Assembly: GCA_022592435.1 (NCBI GenBank)
Contig: JABYQS010000191.1
Location: 1 to 63,417 of the forward strand
Source: Cerioporus squamosus
Taxonomy: Eukaryota > Basidiomycota > Agaricomycetes > Polyporales > Polyporaceae
Direction: 5' to 3'
DNA: 63,417 bases
The notes below the pieces were generated by a model. The model ran no database searches. It was not told the origin of the DNA and saw only the letters and a program-made list of their open reading frames with translations. This document shows, in pieces, positions 46,362 through 56,339 of the stretch. Every line of letters starts with the position of its first letter. The stretch's first letter is position 1. The position numbers and the translations under genes are program-made.

Positions 46362-47317
46362 ATGCACCCCAAGTGCTCGGTCTGCTTCGAGGAGTACTCA
46401 AACGACAACCCCAGCAAGTCTCCCGCCCTGATCCCCGTTTGCGGTACGCCTTCTCAGCGCACGTCCTTTGTCTCCTGTCTCACCGACTGTCAGGTCATAT
46501 AGTCTGTCAAGAGTGCATACTCCATGTCGTCAGCATCGGCAACGAGAGGTGTCCTACTGGTTGCGACCCGAAGCGCAAGATATCTTCCTGGTTGCCCCTC
46601 CAACTCACCCTGAAGGCTGCGCCTGGAGACAACGACACGGTTGCCGCCGTTGAAAAGTGCGTATGGTCCACGGCTACCTGCGAATCCTTCCGGTCGCTCA
46701 TTCTGCATTTTGCAGGCGGCAGTCCGAGCTCAACGCCGTCCAAGTCGAGATCGAGCGCAAGCACGTAAACTTGAGCGCCACCGTCCGCGAGGCCGAGAAG
46801 ATGAATGCGAACCAGCGGATGCTCATTCAGGACCGGTACAAGTACATCGCCCGCGACCGAGCCAAGTATGACGAAGTTGTGGCTGAGCTGGAAGAAGAGA
46901 ATCGAGCGGCAAGCTCGGCTCTGAAGCGCAGCGCGCAGCTCAAAGGGCTTGTGTGTCGAGCTGAGGTTGATCGGAAGGCGCAGGCGCGTTCCATGCCCGG
47001 CACGACGACTTCGGGCCCCAGGGGGGCCGTCCTTGATAGCGTCCGCGTGCATGGACGAGAGGTACGTGAGCTCTTGAGTCGACGGCGGGCGATCTACTGA
47101 GCAGCAGAGACCACAGGACGCCCCCGACGGGGAAGCTTCTTCTTCCACGTCCACCGTAACACCTGGCGGTCGGCATGTGCCGCCTTTGCCTCGCAGACGT
47201 CAGCGTCGCGGCAGCGAGGTGGGAGCCACTCGCCCCCTAGGCCTATTATCACGACGCTCACCATTGCATCCACAGCAGGCGTCGTCTGCGTCGCCGAACA
47301 AGCGCCCCCGTGTGTAG
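46362..47317 (+). CDS. RING-finger protein with coiled coil and basic tail
   Basis: Four exons: 46362-46443, 46494-46656, 46716-47061 and 47105-47317 (TAG); introns of 50, 59 and 43 bases. The first two exons encode a C3HC4-like RING: CSVC, then CGHIVCQEC across the first intron, then CPTGC (C-x3-C instead of the usual C-x2-C in the last pair). A coiled coil follows in exon 3 (VQVEIERKHVNLSATVREAEKM, DEVVAELEEENRAASSALKR). The Ser/Pro/Arg-rich last exon ends NKRPRV, a possible nuclear signal. RING proteins usually act as ubiquitin ligases, with the coiled coil for oligomerisation; substrates are unknown. The inverted copy at 18776-19732 is frameshifted, so this is the only intact copy. The start could lie upstream. 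Confidence 0.75.
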
Positions 47318-47734
47318 ATCTTCCCTGTATCGTCCATTCCAACCAATGCGTTCTCCTCCCTGTGTCTCCGTTTCTGCGACTGTACAAGTATACTACGAGC
47401 CTTATCCAATCCATGCTGGCGCCGATGGCGCGCTTAGATCTTAGATAGATCGAGCTGTGGCGGTGCTACCTAAAGGACAACCGCAGAAGACCAAGGGTCT
47501 TTGTTGGTCGTTTCCGATCGCCCATCATAATGGCAAGGTGTACACTATCGTACCAGAGCTCTTCCGCAGAGCATTGTCATTGCCATCCCGCACAGTCAAG
47601 GCCGACAACGACCGCTGTGCCGGTCCAACTTGACTCAAGTCTGCCGTTTTGCCAACCTCTCTCCCACCACCACTGCTTCGCTGCCTGCGCCACTACTGTC
47701 AGACTGTCAGATTCCACTGTTCCTCAGGCCGTGA

Positions 47735-50700
47735 ATGTCCGGCAACAGTCCTGACCGCCCGGGTTCTGCTCCATATCCAGGAGTCGAGGACGAGTATCTG
47801 CGAGAAGGTCAGTGTAGTCGGGGACACGTTTGCCTCCGCCACCGGTGCACTAAGCAGCCGCAACATTCAGATGGAGCTAGTCCTGAGGCTGAGGACGGTG
47901 ACATCTCCACAAATGAAGAAGACGAAGACATGGACGAACACGAACACATGACGGGGCCCGTACCACAGTGAGTTGCTCCATTCGCGCCCATTGCTCCTGT
48001 CTTCATCTGCGCCCATCCGTCTCACGATCTCAAGATACGCACCGACCACTGCGCCATTTCCGTGGCAAGGGTACGCTTCCATTGGTCCCTACCGGTATCG
48101 CCGCCAGTAAGTTGTCTTCATAACCCACCATCACCTGTCCTTCGGCTCGTTCAATGTTGTACCCCAGCACACCGTATCATCCGTCGATGGTGCCTGGTGT
48201 TCGTCCAGCATATCCCCGTGACGGTCCTCCGACACGCCCTGCGCACTCAGTCATGCAGCCCAGGTCAGCTCGTGCTCGCGCGGATGGGCACAATTACTGG
48301 AGGGCACCGAACGTGCATTCTACGCGTCCATTCTCACGGCGGGCTCCCATCCGCGACCAGTATGTGTATCCCGCCGGCTACGCGCCGATGGACTATGGCG
48401 GAAACGTGCACATGCCGTACGTCCTGCTCGTTCTGCCAAGTACGTATGCCCGACTGACGTCTACGGCGGCTTATCTAGCCTTGTTCCCGCCAATCATGGT
48501 CCTACCTCAGGCTATCCACCGGTGCCGTCGAGGCCATCGCCGAGTCATGAGCGCGTGACGCCTCAGCCTGACATGCAAGGGAGACGGATTACGACTGCAG
48601 AGGTCTCCACTCCACGTGCGGACGTGCAGCAAGCGGTCCGTCACTCACACCTGATCTCACACCTCTGACGCGATTTCTCATCTATGATATGGTTCAGAAC
48701 AACGTCGTGCACGCGAGTACTACGCCTATGGGTTCTCCCTCCGGCCCACAACATCAGTTTGGCGCAAGGGCCGAACTCGCTGCCACGCCGGCTGTGGCAG
48801 CGCTCGAGCAATGTGGTGCTACAGACGCGAACGCTCGTGTGCCTTCCGCACATCCCAACGCCGTCGCTTTGCCCTCTCGGATCACCCAGGGGACGTCTCC
48901 TCCGTCCTTGCAGGTTGCTGTGCCTTCTGCGACCGTCGCAAATGTGGCCCGCACCTCACAGGTTGGTCTCCCTCGGCGGATGGCTGCTCGGTCAACGACT
49001 GCGGCATTCCGTCCTCCAAGAACGATAGACACCACTCCTCCCCCTGTGGTTGCAGGTCACAAGCGTATCAGACCATCGTCGTCCCAGGGGAACCATTTGG
49101 ATGGATCGGCGTCGCCATCGACACCTGCCAGGAAGAAGCCACGGAGTCGCAGTATGTATCTGTTCATCGGACCATTACAGTCCAATTGACCGAGCCTGCA
49201 GGCCCAAGATCGACTTCGTCTCAGACGGCTGAACAGGCGGCTCATCTGCGTGACAGTAATGTTGACAGTGGTGAGGAACACTCTACACCCACAGAGCTCA
49301 CAGCTGCACGTGTGGAGTTGCAGCAATTGGTGCGTAATTCACCTGATCTCGCACCTCTGATGCGGTTTCTCATATATCATACGTTGCAGAACGTTGTGCG
49401 CTCGAGCACCACGCCTATGGGTTCTCCCCCTGGCCCACAACATCAGTTTGGCGTAAGGACCGAACTCGCTGCCACGCCGGCTGTGGCAGCGCTCGAGCAA
49501 CGTGGTGCTACAGACGCGAACGCTCGTGTGCCTTCCGCACATCCCAACGCCGTCGCTTTGCCCTCTCGGATCACCCAGGGGACGTCTCCTCCGTCCTTGC
49601 AGGTTGCTGTGCCCTCTCCGACTGTCGCGACCGCGGCTCCCATCCCGCAAGTTGCTTCACCTACGCAGATGGCCGATCACACGGCGAATGTAGCTCCACA
49701 GCCGCAGACCGCTCAGTCTCCTCGGGGATTTCTCGGTCGAGAAGTGGCGAGTGGCGACGACGGCGATGGTACCGCAACTCCATCTGAAGCGATTATGGAG
49801 GTCGACCCAATACCGGAAGATCGTTCAGGCGGCTCAGCAGTACCATCAGCAGCTCCTCCTCAGGACCCACCTCCGCAGAACCCTTACGTCGGTATCTTAC
49901 ATCTTTTGTGGGTGGACGTATTCGCTGATCTCGAGCAGCTCATACCAGCAACCCGAGGAGACGTCCTTGAGATTAGAGAGGGAATACGGGAGCTCGCAGT
50001 AGGCTTCCACGACTTGTCCTCCGCTCTTCGAGCTATGGCTGCGCCGACGCCGCCGACTCATCCCGGTTCGTCGATCCCAGCCCCGGGCCCAGCCACCAGC
50101 ACATATCGTCCTCCTAGATCTTCCCCGCACGCATGCGGTGGTCAATCTGGTGGAGCTAACCAGCCTCAAGGCAATCTATCTGTCGGAACGCGCCGGGCCC
50201 CCAAGCTGAGGGGCCTTCCGAAGCATCGATCTGAAGACCGGTTGACTTTGGAGGTAGGCAACCAACTTAAACCCTCACGCCATGCCATGTTCCTCATCGT
50301 CGTTGCTTACAGGGAGAGGTTCACTCATACGCTCGAGCTCTCATGAATCGTGGAAGTCGGAGTGCTCCGTTCGACGACACACTCGTGCCTGGAGCAGATG
50401 AGGTGCAGGCCTACGATCCGAAGTCTGGTCCCTGCTGTACGGCGGAGCGCTTCAGACCAGACTTGAATTCACCTCCTGGCACCCCATGGAACAAGTCTGC
50501 CGCTCGGGTTTTCGCTCAAAGCTTCGTCGACTCCGACGAGTTTGAATGCGATGACGTGAAGCTGGTTCGTGAGATGTTCGCTACTCACCTCATCTATCTC
50601 TCCCGTAGGTACAAGCGCTCTCGAACCAGCCCCGAGAACCAGTTGAAGGCGCAGAAGCTTGCGAACAGGAATGAGAGGAAGCGAGAGGTAAGCGTATCGC

Positions 50701-51166
50701 ATGTTCCCGGATGTCATGTACGCTGATCACGACGACGCAGCTCTACAAACGGCGGTTGGCTGCTGGGCTGTCTTACAACGACCTCAAGCCTCATGTCCAG
50801 ATGCTGCAGAGGTTTGGAGAGCATGGAATGAGCTCAGACGAGTCCTATGACGAGGATGGCATCACTCACTATCGGGTCTTCGTCAAGAGTTGGCGCAAGG
50901 CTGAGGTGACGCCCTGGCTTCGAGCTTTCGACACCGCGTACCGCAAGCTACGGAAGGGGCCGAATAACAAGCGTCCTCCGGGTGCTCAAGTGCACTGGAG
51001 AGAAGTCACTACTCTCAAAGACGATTCCCGGGGCGCCAGATCGCATCTTCCTCGTGCCGCTTACGACAACGCGTGGTACGAGAATCTCCCTGACATGGAC
51101 AAGGAGGACCTCTGCGTTACCGAGGAGCCGTATGAGTTTACCCACACAGATGCTATCCTACAGTGA
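47735..51166 (+). CDS. Pro-rich protein with conserved Agaricomycete C-terminal domain
   Basis: Seven exons: 47735-47967, 48035-48106, 48168-48416, 48479-49151, 49202-50253, 50313-50687 and 50741-51166 (TGA). The N-terminal part is disordered, with an acidic patch (SPEAEDGDISTNEEDEDMDE) and Pro/Tyr-rich stretches, and carries two tandem copies of an internal unit (STTPMGSP...). The C-terminal 230 residues are ordered-looking: DPKSGPCCTAERFRPDL, PWNKSAARVFAQSF, LYKRRLAAGLSYNDL, FGEHGMSSDESYDEDG, VTPWLRAFDTAYRKL and NAWYENLPDMDKEDL. From memory, this pattern recurs in an unnamed family abundant in Agaricomycetes, with no assigned function. An apparent 2-base frameshift lies near 48637, so the N-terminal half may be separate or the gene damaged. 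The left-arm copy lacks the conserved domain. Confidence 0.6.
48600..49635. repeat. Two tandem units, period 689-694 bases, inside the Pro-rich gene
   Basis: Unit 1 (about 48600-48945) and unit 2 (about 49294-49635) are closely similar. Both encode a PLxRFLIY-like phrase and the STTPMGSP...PSLQVAVPS stretch. Unit 1 has 2 extra bases near 48637 and an extra AAC codon relative to unit 2, so the spacing falls from 694 to 689. The intron at 49152-49201 lies in the sequence between units. The left arm of the inverted repeat has a single hybrid unit. Confidence 0.85.
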
Positions 51167-51844
51167 GAACTCGACCTTGTCTATCGTTACGTGTCGACAT
51201 GCTGAAGCCCTCAACTGTAGGATGCACCACGCCGAGCGAGCGAAGTTCAGAGAACTCGTTTGACAGAGTCTTGCGGTCGCTTCACTGCATCCCTGACCAG
51301 CGGCTGCGCGCGGTTGCTGGTGGAGGTATGCCTTGTTCGGACGCGCCTCTCAGTCCCTCCTTACCTCAACCTTCGTCACCTCCGTGCATCGTTCATGCCA
51401 TCATGCTCTGTCTCAGTCACATCTTCGTCTCCTCCTACGTATCGCTCCAATGTATTAGTGTCACTGCCTCTATACATGACCCGTGGATCGAATCTCGAGA
51501 GTGAAGTCCGTCCGTCCAAAGCAGCTCGGCCTTCCCCGACGACCTTGAGGCACAGTGCTCATGTTTGTGATCGATCGACGTGAGACTCGGAATCAACCGA
51601 TTACCGGGTGCCACTCGCGCACTGTCGCGGACAAGGTGGCTCGCTCTCTACTTCCATCTTGCTCCCGCTTGTCTCATTCCCTCTTACGCGCCAAGTCGTC
51701 TCTTCGTCTGCTGGAGTATCGGTCATGTCTGTCTCGGCTCTCGAATCTGCTTCGTGCGTCTTTCACATGTAGCCAATCTCACTATGTACGAAGCACTCAG
51801 CCTGGGCTGTCTACAGGGAGATCATACCCGTATGCTCGGCAGCA

Positions 51845-52576
51845 ATGGTTTCATACATGCAAGGTGTCCCTGACGGGGCGCCGTTCGATGATGGTCTTCC
51901 CGAGGCATGGAAGGAGGTCTTCCTTGTTGTGGCACAAGTAGCGCCTGACGCCTGTGAGTACTTACGAGTACGCTCTGTCGACGCCGTCACTTTCAGCTGA
52001 CTAACCCCCGTTACATAGACGTCCTCCATATCAATGAAGCTTCAGAAATCACCCAACATGGCCGGTACACGGTCAGCGTTCTCCTCGATGACACTATCGA
52101 ATTCGAGACACGCCTTGTGAGTGCCTGCCCGCTCTTCCGGCTCTCACTGCCAAGGCTTATCACCTAGACGTCAGGACGGAGACGTCGCGCTGCGATTATG
52201 CGGTGCCCCCATGTGGCATCGACTCTACTTTCGCAAGGCATCAGAGCTGTGGTCCTTCCGTGAAGCTGTATCTCTGGCCGCGACATCTGCTATCAAGCGT
52301 ACCCAACTGCTCGCGCGTCAGACCAGTATACTGCGTGCCCGCACCCTCATGTCTGCGGGGAAGACGATGGATTCAGAGGAGTACGTGACTACTCTCACCG
52401 AGGCACAAGAAGCGTTGGCCACACCGTACGCTGAACGCCAGGACTTGCAACGTGTCGCGCAAGACTTGGAGAAGATCCGGGAGTATCTGCAATTGAAGAA
52501 AGAAGTCGTGCATGAGAGCGAGAGTATTCCAGAGATCGCAGAACGTATCTTACAGATGTACGAATTACTTCCGTGA
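51845..52576 (+). CDS. Small uncharacterised protein, three exons (5' end uncertain)
   Basis: Exons 51845-51954, 52018-52114 and 52173-52576 join in phase: MVSYMQGVPDGAPFDDGLPEAWKEVFLVVAQVAPDA, YVLHINEASEITQHGRYTVSVLL, DGDVALRLCGAPMWHRLYFRKASELW, then a helical end (TPYAERQDLQRVAQDLEKI, IPEIAERILQMYELLP, stop at 52576). The first part looks beta-rich and the second helical. The sequence upstream of 51845 stays open, so earlier exons are likely (51170-51840 is Ser/Pro-rich). No domain is recognised. It lies between the Pro-rich gene and the JmjC gene on the same strand. Confidence 0.55.
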
Positions 52577-53328
52577 ATACATACATGCTGCGGAAGTCGT
52601 TGCACGCGCCAAAAACACACACTACCGCCCGATGGGGAGGAGGATGGCTCGATGCATGAACTTTACACCGGTTCAATGCGACAACGTCTCTTTGATCAGT
52701 GGTTGTGATGGTGCGTACATACGCAGAGTAAGTACTAACGCGCCCTGTCGAGGACAAGGAACTTGCGGGTAAGACAACGTCGAGAACGGACAGCCCCAGA
52801 AGAAGGCCATCGCCCTAATTTTCTATCTCGTCTCTGTCCCGTTTTCCTTCCCGTTTTGGACGAGCCAAAACCGCACCTATAACGTCCGGCTAGCGAGACT
52901 AGTAGATGTCCAGGATGGCGTTGCGCAATTTCATCCACGACATAACTTGAGCCTTCAGGAGGACGGCGCCGGCAAACCGTTTCAAAGGAGGAGGAGGAGG
53001 AGGATTGATTAAGGTAACTAATTATAAGGGCTTGCGATCGCCTCTAATTACAAGTAAGCAGTCAGTTGTTTGTATGTGTTTGGGCGAAAGCGTCTGTGCC
53101 GCACAAACGACAGTCGCCGAAGCCTGACTCTGGCCTGACTAGCAAGTACTGATGCTTCATCCTTATACGACTCCGCCTCACATCGTCGGTGGCGGGACGG
53201 CAAGACACATGAGCTCACAAAGTATGTTACGTGCTCAAGCAAGCCTCCCGAGTCTCTGATAACCCAAAACTGTAGCCCCATCTGCGCAAGAAGGGACATG
53301 TGCTACCTTGGGAAAGGCTATCCCATCG
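52577..53328. other. Interval; possible upstream exons of the JmjC gene
   Basis: No independent gene was found. An AGG triplet run lies near 52988-53003. The frame of the JmjC gene stays open upstream of 53329 back to about 53280 (CATLGKAIPSM), so its first exons are probably here. Confidence 0.4.
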
Positions 53329-55633
53329 ATGTGTTTCGTTTGCGCTGGACGATCGGTGGAGGAGGATGATACTTGTCGATTCGAAGGTGTGAGCTACGCT
53401 CGCTTATCCTATCTTCTATTCTGACTAACGTCGGAGAGTAGGATTTCGTATCATCTCCGCGCGCGGTGTCAAATCCTCGTTTGCGCAGCGCAACCCTTCA
53501 CTGGCAATCCGCAAGGAATACCCCTTTGCCTTCAACGAGATACTGGCCAAACGACAGCTAGAAGAACTCCAGGTATGACTTCAGTATTGAGCTTGCAAGA
53601 CCATTGCTTTTGACGCGTCCAGGCGCGACTTTCGCGCCATATGCTGAGCTTGATTGAAGCGTATGAGCGACATGAGTCTCTGTCCGGTCTCATACGGAAA
53701 GCTCCTGAAGAGACGCACCGCATCATGTGTGGTACGTTCGAGTTGACTTCCGGGATACGCTCATACTTAAGTCTCACCGTACGCAGACTCGTGTGATGTG
53801 TCAATTTTCTCCTGTAGCTTCATGTGCGTGCGATGTGCGTATGAGATCTGTCCAACCTGCAACGAACAACCGGGCATGGACCACTGGATCTCATGCGACA
53901 AGCGACACAAGGTGCAGCGTCTGATAGCCGAATTGTGTGTCACCTTGCTGATAATAGGGAAGAATCATACCTTTGTTCCAATCTCGAGGTTCGCTGCTGG
54001 TGAAGTGCAGACTATCGCCGCATCCGTCAGACTTGTCGTCGAGGACCCTTCTCAGCAGCGGACTCTTGCAGTCGTGGGGCCTATCATCGCCAAGAGTCTG
54101 AAGGCCGACGCGCAGCTAGCTCGCAAAGTCCCCGTCCTATCCCCCAATATGCACGAGACCTTCCGCTTTTTGTGGTTCCATCAATTACCGATCGTCGTAC
54201 AGGGGATACACCGTCAGTTGGGGGGTCGCTGGACACCCGAAGCCTTTGTCGATTGCCACGGAGATGACGGAGTTCCTATGGTCGAGAGCGGCTGCGATGA
54301 GCTCAAGACGGTCACGATGCGTCATTTCTTCGAGTTGTTCCTTGCGGAGGACCACTCGCGCGGTCGGTCTGTGAAGATTAAGGTGAGTGGACTGTCGGCT
54401 GGCAGCTCGTTTCAGGTCCACATACTGATATGTTTCAGGATTGGCCATCCAATGCGGAGCTATCGGAAACCTTCCAGCAGTACTTCAAGAGCTTCATGGA
54501 CGCTGTTCCAATGCCGGCCTACACCTGTCACGACGGTTACTTGAACCTAATCGCACATTTCCCCAGCTTTCTTCCTCCGTATGTGACCTTCAAGCCCGAT
54601 CCAGGTATGACGTTTATCTCGGTCAGACGGATGCACTGTCTAATGCGCTTTCAGGTCCGAAAGTCTATATCGCTAGTCCGGATCTGAGTGGGGAAGGAAC
54701 AACCCGACTCCACATGGATGTAACGTGCGCCATCAACGTCTTGGTGTACGTCAAACCCAGTCTATGCGGTGAAGACTTCGCTCTATGGCAAATATTCGCC
54801 CGAGAGGACACCGACAAGTTGCGGGAATACCTACACGAACACTACGGAGACGTGTCCTATGATCCCATCCACGCGCAGAAGACATACATCACGGATGTTA
54901 TGTTGCGAGATCTCTGGGACCGCAAACGTGTTCGTCCCTTCGTGATCAAGCAGACGATCGGAGACGCCATCTTCATCCCCGCAGGATGCGCGCACCAGGT
55001 GAGGATTCCCATGAGGAGCTCACTGTTCACCATCTGACGCTCTTCAATGTAGGTCAGTAATCACACAGGCTGCATCAAGGTTGCTTGCGACTTTGTGTCT
55101 CCCGAAGGGATTGAGGAGAGCGTACGCGTGCGATCCCAACTCCAGGCGATTCGCCATGAGGAGATGTTGCAGCTCGAGGCGCTCATCTGGCACGCTTGGG
55201 AGTCTGTGCATCGCCTGCTCCAGGATGTTTCCAACGTACCCACATCCCAAAACGATGGGTGCACAAGGTTGCAGAAGAAGCGTAAGAATCAGAGGCAAAG
55301 CACCGGTGCCGCTGACGATCGCGCATGCCGGAAGCGTCAGAAGAAGGATCATATTCAGTATACGCCAGACATATTCCGGTATAGATGTCCTCATCCCGCA
55401 TGTGAGACTTCGCGGCGCCCTCTCTTCGACTTCAATGGAGTCTTCCAGCACATGTGAGTACCTCCATGGCGACAGTTCGTGCATGAATTCACCTCACATA
55501 TCTCTACGTCAGTCGCGATCGTCATAGCTGTGCAGTTCCCCACCAGGCCCGCGAGCAGTTCCGAGATTTGGACCACGTCAAGTTCAAGCAGGAATTCGAG
55601 CGCTGGTGCCGCGAGGGCGATGTTGTGGGTTAA
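53329..55633 (+). CDS. JmjC domain protein of the KDM3 (JMJD1) type
   Basis: Exons: up to 53386, 53442-53572, 53623-53731, 53787-54382 (probably with one more intron), 54439-54604, 54655-54998, 55053-55453 and 55513-55633 (TAA). The Zn-binding N-terminal region reads CFVCAGRSVEEDDTCRFEGF, then CDSCDVSIFSCSFMCVRC and CPTCNEQPG. It is followed by VPISRF and the JmjC core: PMPAYTCHDGYLNLIAHFP, RLHMDVTCAINVLVY and FIPAGCAHQVSNHTGCIKVACDF. Iron ligands are visible as His (54711) and Asp (54717) of HMD and His (54993); a Lys at 55077 sits where 2-oxoglutarate could bind. KDM3 enzymes remove methyl groups from H3K9 in the nucleus. After the core come a basic stretch and a C2H2-like finger (CPHPAC...FQHIRDRH) crossing the last intron. 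All catalytic residues are present; the N-terminus is unresolved. Confidence 0.85.
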
Positions 55634-56339
55634 GACTCGCTGAATCGATAGTCGTGGTACCTGAGTCTGGACATTAGTCCACCAACAGCCTATATGAGTA
55701 CCTATAGCCCCGTCGTTTGGGCAGGTAGTTGGTGCGCGCACTGACGGTTCTATAGCAGCCTCCTCGAATGCGCGCAGAAGCAGTAACAGGGCAGACGGCA
55801 CTTTACTCTCGTTCTGTCTGAGCGGCGTCAGCTTCGTAGGTGAGACCACGGTAAATAGCGCAGCCTCTTGCGAGACATTTGCATGCGTTCTCAATGTGCA
55901 GGCAGTGTGCTTGAACGCGCTTGCTCGTGGTGCATTGCTTCGAGTCGGCCCGAGGACGTATGCGAATCGATAAGCGTTAGATTGATGTCTGTTCCTTTGT
56001 GACCATTCGCCTTTGCCGTGCACCTCTCTCCAGCTCTCTGCCCCCTCCCCGCCATCGTTTTCTCTCATCCCCCGCCATCTTTTCTGTGACTTCGAAAGCT
56101 AATGTCCGCAAGACATACAGAGCAGGCAGCCATGGATGAGCTGACCCACACGGAGGCTGGTGAGAGTTGTTGACCTTAGAGACTGTTGTCAGTGGCGCTG
56201 ATCCGGCCTCAGTTCCAGAGCCAAACGATCGCCAACCGAAGACTATCCAAGGACCCGCAGACGGTGCGCTCTTGTCGATCATAATACGGACCTCATACGT
56301 ACGACTGAACTAGAGATAGATCGTGATGTTCCTGGCCAT
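55634..56339. other. Interval without a gene
   Basis: The minus strand is open from 56068 to 55391 (225 codons), but this overlaps the antisense of the last JmjC exons and has no recognisable feature. A C/T-rich stretch near 56026-56080 could be a promoter element for the next gene. Confidence 0.4.

Larger units (their letters stand above)
45505..50045. repeat. Inner inverted repeat, right arm (about 4.5 kb)
   Basis: Inverted partner of 16736-20561. It contains module X copy 3, the open RING gene, and the part of the Pro-rich gene upstream of its conserved domain. It differs from the left arm by an additional 689-base internal unit, about 32 extra bases near 45540, one base in the RING gene, and scattered substitutions. 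The inner edge of similarity is near 45505; the outer edge is inside exon 5 of the Pro-rich gene near 50045. Confidence 0.9.

Noticed and set aside
48811..50346. Single 511-codon open frame across this interval
   Set aside because: Its first third is an off-frame reading of unit 1 and crosses the 49152-49201 intron. Splicing gives a better protein and matches the repeat units in frame.
53329..55633. Reading the dioxygenase as a TET/JBP DNA oxygenase
   Set aside because: The zinc region and the HMD...GDAIFIPAGCAHQV...CIKVACDF pattern are those of KDM3-type JmjC proteins.
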